Source: Thalassiosira profunda (lineage: Eukaryota > Bacillariophyta > Thalassiosirophyceae > Thalassiosirales > Thalassiosiraceae). From it: a stretch of DNA of 13,624 nucleotides. The stretch covers positions 1 through 13,624 of the forward strand of contig JALLAP010000924.1 of NCBI GenBank assembly GCA_036939355.1, given 5' to 3'. The translations under genes were made by a program, and so were the position numbers. Below the pieces are notes generated by a model that saw nothing but the letters and a program-made list of their open reading frames with translations, did no database searches and had not been told where the DNA came from. Shown piece after piece: positions 1 to 9,100 of this stretch (its first letter is position 1; each line of letters opens with the position of its first letter).

Positions 1-180
1 CCGTGAGATTTGGGAGATGTTCAGCATGCTCGCGGAACGATCCATGTCCGATCTGTTGCCGCCAGTGCGGTCGCTTCGGTCATTCGCTGGCTCCTCCGTC
101 GTTGAGAAGCCAACCATCAGGCTGCGCCCCGTCATGAAAGCCCCTCCATCCTGGGGAGCTGCGCGCTCGTCGGCGGCCAT
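1..180 (-). CDS. 5' end of unidentified gene, partial at left edge
   Basis: Reading leftwards from an ATG whose first base is at 180, the frame stays open for 60 codons to the window edge. The peptide begins MAADERAAPQDGG and ends with the stretch MLNISQISR. It is polar, rich in Ser, Asp, Arg and Gly, with no signal peptide or membrane segment, and I recognise no domain. The start context is good (A at -3, G at +4). The gene would be divergent from the zeta-carotene isomerase gene, fitting the alternating gene order here. An open frame of this length in GC-rich DNA can occur by chance, so the call rests on start context, position and openness to the edge. The predicted N-terminus looks disordered; function is unknown. 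Confidence 0.45.
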   Translation of the reverse strand, partial: MAADERAAPQDGGAFMTGRSLMVGFSTTEEPANDRSDRTGGNRSDMDRSASMLNISQISR

Positions 181-514
181 ATTGCAATACGTTTGCAACT
201 ATTGCAGGCGTCGCGCTAGCTGCCTCATGTTCTCTCCGATTGTCCCGCAGCCCCCAGGGACTGCTGCAACACGCATGCACGCCGCAACAAGTTTGACAAC
301 TGCCCGCCTCCGCCCCTCCCAGGCAGAGTGGCGCAAGCTAGGCTCTGAATGCGTGCACTAGCGTATCTTTGAGTCCTATCCAGTACCATAGGGAATGCTT
401 CATTTGCAAATAAAGTGCATGCACCCTAAAACACATTCCTTCCACCTTCCCTTCCTTTCAACTTCCACTTCCTCTCTCCCCGCCATCAACACCCTCCCCA
501 CCTGCAGTGATATT
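181..514. promoter_or_regulatory. Divergent intergenic region between left-edge gene and Z-ISO
   Basis: These 334 bp separate two outward-facing start codons and presumably hold both promoters. It contains three TTGCAA palindromes (182-187, 193-198, 404-409). An AT-rich AAATAAAG stretch lies near 408-415, about 100 nt before the Z-ISO ATG, and a pyrimidine-rich C/T tract at about 436-482 resembles a diatom 5' leader. No RNA gene or repeat array was seen. The promoter assignment is inferred from gene orientation. Confidence 0.4.
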
Positions 515-1708
515 ATGAGCACCCTCGGCCGGACCTCCGCACTGCGGGTGGCCCGCCTCGCCGCGTTGGGGCTTGCGCTGGCGCTCCATCCGACATCAGA
601 GGCGTTCAACGCGGTTCCGCGATCGGCGGTCCAACACCTCTCGCGACGTGCGTCATCGCCATCACGCCCGGCCTCCACCCGACTGCACTCCACCGAACCC
701 CTATCCGACAATCCGCTCTCGATCCTCTCCAAATCCCAAACGTCCGATCGCACAAACGACCTCATGCTCGGGGAGGACGCCGGCATATACAACTTTGACG
801 ACGAGAAGTGGGGCGCGCTCGGAGAAGCAGGATGGGTCACCTTTTTTGCAGCGGTGGGGACCATACTGACAGCAGTGGCGGTGCTGTGGATCTACCCACC
901 GACGGGGTACGGGGACGACTTTGTGCACTTCCTCGAGACCGATGTCGCACACGGAAACTCGCACCTGGTAACGCTGGCGTTCGGGATCATCTTCCCCATC
1001 GTGCACTCGGGCCTGGCCTCCCTCCGACCGTTTGGAGAGAAGATCGTCGGCGCCCGGACGTGGAGGGTCATCTTTGCATTTCCCAGCCTGTGTCTGGCGT
1101 ACTCGTGGATCGTCTACTTCATCTCGCACGCCCACGACGGCGTCCAATTCTACGACATTTCGCACGTCGGGTGGGTCCACGCCCTGGCGTGGCTGACCAA
1201 CTTCGCCTCCTTCTTGTTCCTGTATCCGTCGGTGTACAATCTCAAGGAGGTGGCGGCGGTCGAGAAGCCGAAGATCCATTTGTGGGAGACGGGCATCATT
1301 CGCATCACGAGGCACCCCCAGTACGTCGGGCAGGCGATGTGGAGCGCGGCGCACCTGGCGATGGTGGGCACGAGCTTCACTTTGCTGACGATGGCGCTGC
1401 TCGTGGGCCATCACGCGTTTGCGTGCTGGAACGGCGATCGGAGGCTGGAGGCCGAGCACGGCGAGGCGTTTTTGAAGATCAAGGAGCGGACGTCTGTGGT
1501 CCCGTTCCAGGCGGTTTGGGAGGGGAGGCAAACACTCCCAGATGATTATTGGAAGGAATTGCTGCGGGCGCCACTCGTTTTGATTGCGGTGGGGTCGATC
1601 GGAGCTTACTTTGCCCATCCCTACATGCAAGCCGGTGCAGCGCTGGCTAGAAATACGGGGTTGGCCCCCGGCGGCATCCTCGATCCGATCTTTTTGGAGC
1701 TCAACTGA
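515..1708 (+). CDS. Z-ISO: 15-cis-zeta-carotene isomerase, plastid (NnrU family)
   Basis: Isomerises the 15-cis bond of 9,15,9'-tri-cis-zeta-carotene between the phytoene desaturase and zeta-carotene desaturase steps; the plant enzyme is a heme-dependent plastid membrane protein. The 397-residue product has a signal peptide (about 1-30) ending SEA|FNAV, the Phe+1 site of diatom plastid preproteins, then a Ser/Arg-rich transit-like stretch. The mature part has about six hydrophobic segments (roughly 106-127, 149-168, 184-205, 219-236, 282-300, 350-367). Motifs match plant Z-ISO as I recall it: [13 protein letters not shown] (His164), [28 protein letters not shown] (His267), His280, [16 protein letters not shown] and [10 protein letters not shown]. 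His164 and His280 align with the reported Arabidopsis heme ligands His150 and His266. The frame is open upstream to an ATG at 395, but 515 puts the signal peptide at the N-terminus and is preferred. No introns. Orthology is confident; activity is inferred. Confidence 0.93.
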   Translation: MSTLGRTSALRVARLAALGLALALHPTSEAFNAVPRSAVQHLSRRASSPSRPASTRLHSTEPLSDNPLSILSKSQTSDRTNDLMLGEDAGIYNFDDEKWGALGEAGWVTFFAAVGTILTAVAVLWIYPPTGYGDDFVHFLETDVAHGNSHLVTLAFGIIFPIVHSGLASLRPFGEKIVGARTWRVIFAFPSLCLAYSWIVYFISHAHDGVQFYDISHVGWVHALAWLTNFASFLFLYPSVYNLKEVAAVEKPKIHLWETGIIRITRHPQYVGQAMWSAAHLAMVGTSFTLLTMALLVGHHAFACWNGDRRLEAEHGEAFLKIKERTSVVPFQAVWEGRQTLPDDYWKELLRAPLVLIAVGSIGAYFAHPYMQAGAALARNTGLAPGGILDPIFLELN

Positions 1709-2346
1709 TACTTAACGCTGCAACGCTGCAAATCGAGAGAATTGCAAACGAAGCAGTGCAGTCACTGAAGGTACAATAGCACGCGACGTCCAGTACCTAT
1801 GTATTGTCCTTGCGCGCCGGAGAGAGGAAGGCTCTGTAAGTCGCGACTTTGACTCGCATATTGTACTGATTCCTAAGTAGATATCTTCGTTCTCCACGAG
1901 TTAGTCAACTCGCCTCTCGCCTCGCCACTCTCCCGCTCCCAACTCACAACCCAACCAACGGACCGACAACACCCCCTGCACCTCTTGGTCGCTCCCGCCG
2001 CTTTGTCCATTGTTATCAGGTAGGTCCTCGGTTTCCTCGTCACTCCATGATGGCCATCGGCGATGGGCGGCGGGGGCTGGGGGGACAAGAGCTGTCTCGC
2101 CGAGCAATGACGGTGCAGATTTATTGGAGGCAATCGCCGTTGTTCACTGCGCCCAGCCGCCGGCCCACAGTTTGCAAACGCCACGGAATCGCTCTGCCAT
2201 TTCTGCCCTGCGTTGCGGCGATGTTGTCATCCGTGGGCCCCTGTTTTATATCGTCGCTTCGCTGCCGCCCTCCGCATTTTCCCCAATTTATATCTTGTGT
2301 TCTATTTTGTGCGCGCTCAATTATTGTTGTGCTTGGCCAGGTCATC
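1709..2346. promoter_or_regulatory. Intergenic region and probable 5' leader of the LRR gene
   Basis: Between the Z-ISO stop and the chosen LRR start. The first part should hold the Z-ISO 3' UTR, including a small direct repeat CGCTGCAA/CGCTGCAA near 1716-1730 and a TTGCAA at 1742-1747. About 1900-2019 is a C-rich, G-poor tract typical of a leader. From 2020 to 2340 the sequence could be an intron. Open frames here, on either strand, have no recognisable protein features. Confidence 0.4.
2020..2340 (+). other. Candidate 5'-UTR intron of the LRR gene
   Basis: A donor-like CAG|GTAGGT at 2020 and an acceptor-like GGCCAG ending at 2340 would bound a 321-nt intron just before the ATG at 2347. The last 130 nt are T-rich (TTTTATAT, TATCTTGTGTTCTATTTTGTG), unlike the coding exons. 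It would be longer than every other intron in the window (69-172 nt). The alternative is that the frame from the ATG at 2047 is translated, adding 100 residues of unrecognisable, partly hydrophobic sequence. Transcript data would decide. Confidence 0.35.
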
Positions 2347-4688
2347 ATGCATGACTCCAGGGCAAACGAGGGCGAAACCGAGGAGTCCGCTCCCCGCAGG
2401 TCCTCCCGCAATCGCACGCAGCGCAATGCCAACCCGTGTGACTTTTTGGATGGCAAAGAGGAGGGTGCGGCTGCCAACACTCCCTCGACAGAGGCCCGCC
2501 TCGACAGGCCGGTCGTGCCATGCGAGTGGGATTGGCGATCAAAGACGAACGTTGACGAATTCTCCACGGTTGATGGGGAGAAAATCGTGGACAAATGGTC
2601 CAACGGTCGCCGAGTGCATTGGAACGCCGCGGGCGCCCTACGAAAGGGAGGGAGAGCTCTGATTGCCGAACAAGAGGACCCCCACGCAATTACATTGGGT
2701 CACACGAAGTTGTTCACTACGGGCTGGGGTCCCACGTTGACCCAGGTTCCGTATCGTAAGTGGTTATTCTGCTGAGAGGATGCCGGAGCTACCGCCCCTC
2801 TGTCTCATTCATTTCACTCTTGCGTCCAGATGCGGATATGTTGCAGTACTATGAGTATTTTGCCCAAGGCATTCAAGAGCACTCGGACGTCGAGAGCTTC
2901 AATATCAGCAACTTCCACCTGCCTCCATCGCCTTGGCTGAAAGACAAAATACTGCCTGTCCTTCAAACTAGCAGCAACAACCGCACCTGTAAGAATTCCC
3001 GTTTGCTGCTTGTTGATCTTTTGCCACCAATGCGTGCTCACCAAATCCTCTCCCCAGTGACGGAATTGGTACTTTCGAGGTGCTCCCTCTCCGGGGACGA
3101 CCTCGCTGCATTGGCGCCTCTTCTTCAGGGCAATTCCTCTTTGTGGAAGTTGGACCTCTCGCACAACAACATTGACTCAGTGGATACTGTCAATGCCTTA
3201 GCCAAAACGATCAAGTCCAAAAAGTCCTCCATCGCGCACGTGAACCTTGCCCATTGCACTCTCGGTGGCGGAAACCACGCCGTCCTCGACAAGCTCCTTG
3301 CCTCGGTTGCCTCCAAGAAATGCGAAAGCCTCCAAATCGGCCACAAAGATATGGATGCTGAGGGCGTGGCTCGCATTGCAACGTGGCTGGGAAAGAAGTC
3401 GGTCTCCTTGATTTCATTTTCATTGGTTGGCGCGCAGATCGACAAAGACAACAAGAGGGCCCTCGAAGAGTCGTTGGTCAAGAACAAGACAATTCAAGAG
3501 CTCTCCCTCAGCTCGAACGGTCTGGCGCTCCCGGGCATCCTCCGTGCCACCAAGAAGGCGATGAAATCTCTGAGCAGGCTCACGTCTCTCGATCTCAGCT
3601 TCAATTCGCTCCCGGTGCAAGGCGCCAAGGCCCTGGCCAAATTCCTCGAGCACGCCAATTGTTCTCTAGAGACTCTCATCCTGTCGAACAATCACCTCAC
3701 GACGAAAGGCGCCAACCACATCCTGCCCGCGCTCAAGGCAAACGAATCGTTGGAGGAGCTCGACCTGAGGTACGTTCAATCTGGAGAGTGCAAACGATAC
3801 CCCGGGGAATGCACAGCCCTGACCCGCTTCTCTCCTTTCGACAGTCGCAATTGGTTGAATGACAAGGTCGCTCCTGCCGTAGTCGATCTCCTGAAGAACA
3901 ACTCCACTCTGCGTCTTCTCGACATTAGCGGCAACAAGTCTCTCAAGACCTCGCACGGTGGAAGGAGGTTTTATTGGCAACAGGAGCAATCAATTCAACC
4001 TGAGCGCGATGGTGGAAGGGCTGAGATCGTGAAAGGCAGTCTATTCGACACAGCCAGTCTCGAGACGATTGCTGCCTCCAACCACACCTGTGCGGTCGAT
4101 ATGGGCCCACAGAATCTCCGCGGCATCCCAATGGAGACAGTCAGGCGAATCAATGCGCTCGACGGACCCGAGGGACTGAAGATTCGGTACAAAGTGGTTC
4201 TCGCACTGACCAATGAGAAGCTGAACCTGTACGATCCTTGTGGTTTCAACGACGTTCCTCTAGAGTTGATGCCGCGCCTCCTCAATCTTCTGCAGCAAGA
4301 AATTGGATGCGATGGCTTTGGTGCAGATATTGTGGCGTCGTCAAGCATGACGAATGACCGTCCATTTCGCAAGAGGAAGTGGAACCGCGAAACGCGCAGC
4401 CAGGAGTACTTTTCCGATCCCACTCTTGCTCGCCTTTACGAGGTGATCATGGCGTGGCAGAGCCTCCCTCTCCTCTTTGTGAATGGCGCTGGAAAACTCC
4501 CCGAGAAGAAGGAGGCCAAACCGCCCAAGAAGAGGAAGAAGCGCAGGCGCTTCGGCGACGAGGACGACGACGACGATGAGCCGTACATCCCCAAGGGAGG
4601 CCGAAAGAGAGGCCGGTGGGTACACCAGCCTGTGGCGGATGGATCGCGATATTTCGAGTTGGTTCGCATCCCTCCTCCTGTCTATTAG
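2347..4688 (+). CDS. Leucine-rich-repeat (RNI-like) protein with nuclear-type basic tail
   Basis: Four exons (2347-2755, 2830-2988, 3058-3769, 3845-4688) give 707 residues. An N-terminal Arg/Ser-rich region (RRSSRNRTQRN) precedes a segment with TGWGPTLTQVPYHADMLQYY. Ribonuclease-inhibitor-like repeats follow at about 190-445, e.g. LTELVLSRCSL, LWKLDLSHNNI, LTSLDLSFNSL, LETLILSNNHL, EELDLSRNWL and LRLLDISGN. Next is a non-repeat region with IAASNHTCAV and DVPLELMPRLLNLLQ. The tail (about 648-687) has KKRKKRRR, an acidic DEDDDDDE run and GGRKRGRW, resembling a nuclear localisation signal. LRR solenoids bind proteins; the partner is unknown. I recall similar LRR proteins as a large family in Thalassiosira, with this SNHTC/ELMP region conserved. 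Each intron is supported by frame or restored LRR consensus. The start at 2347 has A at -3; 2047 is an alternative. Exact start is the least certain point. Confidence 0.85.
2756..2829 (+). other. Intron 1 of the LRR gene
   Basis: GTAAGT donor at 2756 and TCCAG acceptor ending at 2829, 74 nt. Reading through meets a TGA ending at 2775. Splicing moves translation into the frame that carries the repeats and gives the smooth junction QVPY-H-ADMLQ. Confidence 0.85.
2989..3057 (+). other. Intron 2 of the LRR gene (in frame, stop-free)
   Basis: GTAAGA donor and TCCCCAG acceptor, 69 nt (23 codons) without an in-frame stop, so it could be mistaken for coding sequence. Removing it joins NNRT to LTELVLSRCSL, giving the spacing of an LRR strand; keeping it inserts 23 non-repeat residues. 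Confidence 0.75.
3770..3844 (+). other. Intron 3 of the LRR gene (in frame, stop-free)
   Basis: GTACGT donor and CGACAG acceptor, 75 nt (25 codons), again with no in-frame stop. A CCCTGACCC branch-point-like sequence lies near 3817-3825. Splicing creates EELDLSRNWL, an exact LRR consensus, where the unspliced reading interrupts the repeat with a Cys/Gly-rich insert. Confidence 0.85.
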
Positions 4689-4874
4689 AAGGAGTGTTGG
4701 CAGCGCCGAGTTGGTTGCTGCTCTCCTTGACGGAGTTAGCGGACGACTTGCTTGAGTCTTTCCGTGGAGCGTTTCTTGGATGGAACACTCAACCTGCCCA
4801 AGTCGCGGGCTGAACCTTTGCGAGGTAGAATGATTCCATATGCCACATCGCAATTTCCCAACTCTTTTCAACGA

Positions 4875-5729
4875 TCACTGCATCTCGTTCGCTGGCTCAG
4901 GCTGTATTTTCCCTCCCAGTCGCCCGCCTCCCATCCGCTGTCTTAGCAGCACGATGCTCTTGGTGTACCCCCGCTGCCGACACAGATCCAACGCGCTCTC
5001 CCCGAAATCGTTCTTAATCTTTGGATCCGTCCTCGGATCCTGCAGCATCGTCCTCACTGCCCCCACGGAGAGGTCCGTGCGATTCTCCATCGCGTCGAAT
5101 TGAGGTCGCAAGTAACACGCGCCCATCAGCGGCGTCCGGCCTCCCTCGCTCATGGCGTTGGGATCGGCGCCTCTTTTCAACAGCAGCGTGATCAGCTGTG
5201 GATTGGCGGTGAGGCACGCCGCGCGGAGAGCGGTATGTCGAAACCCCGGGGCCGGCTGCGCCTTTGCACCGTTTGTTAAAAGCAACTCCACAAGATCTTT
5301 GTTTCCGAGCAATGTCGCTTCGATGAGCGGAGTGAGCCCCTTGGCATCCTCTGCATTCACATTGTAATAGCTCGTCTTTGACCCTTTCTGATTTGCAGCA
5401 TCTACGCCCCCTTGCAGCAGCGATTGCACCAACTTGAGATCGTTTTGTTTGATTGCCTCGAACAACGGTGCATTCAGCTTGTAGGAATTAAACGCCTCCG
5501 ATGCAAGATCACCGCTCTGCTCCCGCTTCTGGTGGGGCCGCGATGTCGCCGCAAAGCCGAAGTCTTCCCAGTGAGATAGCAGCGGTATGCACACGACGAT
5601 TGCAATTAGCAGTGCAGCCCGGCCCCGAGCTGAAGCCGACGATGACGACAACGAGGAGGAGCGCCTCGTGGGTGCAACTGCATGTGAGGAGCAGACTGAC
5701 ACCGATGACGGAGGATCTATGGACACCAT
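4875..5729 (-). CDS. Signal-anchored ankyrin-repeat protein
   Basis: A 284-residue product. Residues 1-37 are Ser-rich and basic (SSSLSSSSASARGR). A single hydrophobic segment, ALLIAIVVCIPLL, follows at about 39-51 and should be a signal anchor or uncleaved signal peptide, possibly cleaved at GFA|ATS. Ankyrin-type repeats fill about 86-265: APLFEAIKQNDLKLVQSLLQ, GLTPLIEATLLGNKDLVELL, HTALRAACLTANPQLITLLL, GRTPLMGACYL and FGESALDLCRQRGYTKSIVL. The fourth repeat carries an insert (about 206-225). Ankyrin arrays mediate protein binding, so the role is likely a scaffold facing the lumen or outside; no enzymatic domain is visible. The start at 5729 has A at -3 and G at +4; in-frame ATGs at 5777 (300 aa) and 5954 (359 aa) are alternatives with poorer fit. 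It is convergent with the LRR gene (186 bp between stops) and divergent from the A-T-R-SDR gene. Confidence 0.8.
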   Translation of the reverse strand: MVSIDPPSSVSVCSSHAVAPTRRSSSLSSSSASARGRAALLIAIVVCIPLLSHWEDFGFAATSRPHQKREQSGDLASEAFNSYKLNAPLFEAIKQNDLKLVQSLLQGGVDAANQKGSKTSYYNVNAEDAKGLTPLIEATLLGNKDLVELLLTNGAKAQPAPGFRHTALRAACLTANPQLITLLLKRGADPNAMSEGGRTPLMGACYLRPQFDAMENRTDLSVGAVRTMLQDPRTDPKIKNDFGESALDLCRQRGYTKSIVLLRQRMGGGRLGGKIQPEPANEMQ

Positions 5730-6185
5730 ACTATCCTGATCGGCAGCGTGGACGCCCACTGGATCTCTGGAGCGCATCGAGGCCCTCCGTGATGTGTGGA
5801 CAGGGAGCTGATTTTTTGCAATGACCCCCCGAGCGTCCCTGTGTGTGATATTATGTGTTGGTGTGGTGATAAGCACGTGGACCCCACCGGGATCATCAGC
5901 TCTTCCGCCGGCTGCACAGGCTATTGGGTCATTTCCGCCGCTCCTTCGCTGCAATAGCTTGGTTCACGATTCACGAGCGAGGCGGGGCGAGGCGATGTCC
6001 TTAGCTTGTGCGCTTACGTACTCCTACGCCTACCTACTTACTTGCTCTGGACCACGTCGGCTCTCGGCTCGCCTTCGCCTTGCAAAATCCCGAGCGTCCG
6101 TGCCGACTTTACAATACGATACCGACCGCAACGGCGTCGCCCCAGAGCGACGGCAAGCAGTTCGCCGCAACGCGTATTGAGCAGG
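5730..6185. promoter_or_regulatory. Divergent intergenic region between ankyrin and A-T-R-SDR genes
   Basis: 456 bp between outward-facing starts, presumably containing both promoters. It holds TTGCAA at 5816-5821 and 6080-6085, a TTCACGATTCACGA direct repeat near 5962-5975, and a CTAC-rich stretch near 6020-6045. Open frames on both strands here show no recognisable protein features. No RNA gene was seen. Confidence 0.4.
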
Positions 6186-9100
6186 ATGGCATCAGGTGAG
6201 TGCTGCAATGCGGCTGGATGGCGAGCCCTCGAGGCGGGGAGACGCCAAGCCAAGCAATGACGACGGCGGTTCACCTCCACAAGATATGAACGTTGCAACT
6301 TTGCAACACCTGCACCTTACTGACTATCTCTCCTCTAACCTTCTGTATCTGCAACTCACCTCTCCAGACAACAGCGCCGCTGCCGCGGCGGGGGAAAACC
6401 CGACGATGATCCACACGGCCTTTCACGCACGTGCCATTGAGACCCCTAATGCACCGTGCCTCGTCGACGCCACCACGGGCAAGGCGTGGACGTACCGCGA
6501 GACGCAGCTCAAGGTGCTGAGCCTGGCGAAGGAACTGAAGGAGGCGGGGACGCGGGCGGACAGCGTCGTGGCCATTTACATGGACCCGAGCCCGCGGTAT
6601 GTGGTCAGCATGCTGGCTGCCCTCAGTGCAGGTGGCGCGGTGAGTTCCTCTTGCAATAATATCACATTAGTTCTCCTCCTTCGCTGCAATCTCTAACCTC
6701 TCCCCCTCATCTGTGTTTGTAGTACGTCCCTCTCGAGCTCGCCTACCCCACCCCCATGGTAGAGCGCGTCCTCAACGACGCCCGTCCCACCGCCATCTGC
6801 ACCACGCTGGAACACGTGCGCAAGCTCCCCGCGGCCGCGGGAGAGATAGCCGTCGTGTGCGAGGACGATTCCGCCCACGAGGGGGGCGACAGCAGCGACA
6901 AGGAGGCCGAGTGGAAGGCATTGTGGGAGCGGTACCAGCGCAACTGGGCCGAGGAGGGGGAGGCGCCCGGGCCGGACGTCTCGCTGGACGACCTGGCGTT
7001 TGTGGTGTACAGCTCGGGCACCACGGGACAGCCGAAGGGCATTGCCAATCCGCACCGCGCCCCGGCCGTGTCGTACGAGTGGCGCTTCAAAACCCTTTCG
7101 GATTACGGCCCGGGGGATGTGGTGGCCTGCAACGTGTTCTTCGTTTGGGAGTGCTTGCGTCCGTTGATGCGGGGAGGAACGGTTCTTCCTGTCCCTGCCG
7201 ACGACATCTATGACGGAGATAGGCTGACCAGCTTGCTGGAAAGGACGAAGGTGACGGAGATCCTGTTCACGCCCAGCTTGCTCGAAAACATGCTCTTGAA
7301 CGTGGACGCGGCGGATGTCAAGGGCAGATTGAAGACGGTGAAGAACATCTTCCTCAATGGCGAGGTCGTGAGCCTCGCTTTGATGAAGAAGGTGCTCGAC
7401 GTCCTGCCCAAGGTCCGCTTGATGAACCTCTACTCCATCTCCGAGTGCCACGAGGTGGCCGCGTTGGATCTGACCGCGCCGGACCTGGACCTGAGCCACA
7501 GCGACAAGTTCTGCCCCGTGGGATACCCCTCCACGCCCTGCTACATTGTCGACGAGGAGTGCCGCCCGCTCCCCTTCGGCGAGGCGGGGGAACTGTTCGT
7601 AGGGGGCGACATGCTTGCGCGGGGCTACCTGAACCTGCCCGATCTCACCGCCACGCGCTTCGTGCCGGATCCGTTCGTGGAGAGCGTCTCTAGTGAGGAA
7701 CGGGTGCCTATGATGTATCGCACTGGCGACCGTGCGCGGTTCTTGCCCAATGGCCAGTTGGAAATCCTGGGCCGTTGCGACTTTATGGTCAAGATTCGGG
7801 GATACTCGGTCGTTCTGGGTGCTGTTGAGACAGCCCTCGTGGACCACGTCCGCCTCTCGAGCTGCGTGGTGGTGGCTGATGGCGAGGAGGGCAGCGAGGA
7901 CAAGCAGTTGATTGCCTACCTCGTTCGCGACCACAAAGAACCCGCTGCCGACGACACTCGCTTGGCCGACTGGACAATTGACACACGCAATGGTTCGTGC
8001 CCAGAAATCAGGCGCGCCGTTGACGGCCACCTGCCGCATTACATGGTTCCCTCTGTGTACATTGAGGTGGAGTCTCTTCCTGTTGCAGCCGTGGGGGCCA
8101 AACTCGATCGCAAGGCGCTCCAGGCGCAGACAAAGGACCGGAGGGCCATGATGAGAAGTTTGCAGCTCAACTACGAAACTCACACCACGGCGGCGCCTGC
8201 CGGGGCTCCCGCGCCTACTCCGGGCGGTGTGGGATCTGCAGGGAGCTTGAAGCGGCTGGCGAGGTACTTGCGGGTGCCAAAGGACTCCCCACAAGCGGAT
8301 GTCGAGGGTGCCATGCTCATGCTGTGGGAAAGTGTGTTGGTCACGGACGAGACTCTCACGATCGACCTCGAGAGCAACTTCCAGGAACAAGGCGGCCATT
8401 CTCTCAGCGCCGCTCGCCTTGTGAGCATGACCAACAAGTGCTTTGGCGTCAAATTGAGCGCTGCCAAGCTGTTTCGCGAGAACTTTACTNCTTGTGAGCA
8501 TGACCAACAAGTGCTTTGGCGTCAAATTGAGCGCTGCCAAGCTGTTTCGCGAGAACTTTACTGTCAGGACCAGCTGTTCGGAGGTGATGAGCCAGTGGTC
8601 TCAGGTTGTTGAGGAGCAATTGACTGAGATCGAAAGCAAGGGAAGCAGCGATAGAGACTGGTCAGTTATTGGAGGGCCGGAAGAGCAGAAGAATGATGAG
8701 GTCATCGCGCGGGCGCGGAAGGATGCAGTCCTGCCTCCCGAGCTGACCTTTACTGGCGATGCCGCGAGCATCACCACTGCCGCCTCTGCCCGGTCTGTTT
8801 TCCTCACCGGTGCCACTGGTTTTCTCGGCGTGCACATCCTGGCTCAGCTATTGGAAGCCAACGACATGGCCACCGTATCCTGTCTTGTGCGCTCGGACGA
8901 CCCAGACATCGTTCGCAAGAATTGCGACAGGTATGGATTGAAGGTCGATCACTCCCGCGTGGTCCTCGAGAAGGGAGACCTGTCGCTGCCCCACCTCGGC
9001 ATGTCCCAAGGCGACTGGAATCGCGTCTTGGCCTCGGTGGACTTCATCGTGCACTGCGGTGCCATGGTCAGCCTGACGGCGCCCTACGATGGCAAGATGA

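Noticed and set aside
395..514. N-terminal extension of Z-ISO from the ATG at 395
   Set aside because: It would put 40 unrelated residues before a clear plastid signal peptide that must be N-terminal to work.
701..1630. A 309-codon minus-strand frame opposite Z-ISO
   Set aside because: The plus strand encodes conserved Z-ISO motifs along the whole length; the minus product is Arg/Gln/His-rich with no domain.
2047..2346. Upstream start for the LRR protein at 2047
   Set aside because: The stretch is T-rich near its end, has no recognisable protein features, and is preceded and followed by splice-like sites; kept only as an alternative.
4661..4671. GGTTCGCATCC, resembling a tRNA B box
   Set aside because: It lies in the last coding exon of the LRR gene, and no tRNA acceptor or anticodon arms can be formed around it.
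5024..5041. GGATCC-6 nt-GGATCC hairpin-like element
   Set aside because: It lies inside the ankyrin coding frame and is explained by codon content; no matching copy elsewhere.
6693..8540. A 615-codon open frame on the minus strand opposite the A-T-R-SDR gene
   Set aside because: The plus strand has unmistakable adenylation and carrier motifs; the minus frame has no recognisable domain and crosses the N. It is a shadow of GC-rich third codon positions.
8418..8562. A real tandem duplication within the carrier domain
   Set aside because: The copies are perfectly identical, separated by an N, and break the frame; contig-end overlap explains all three.
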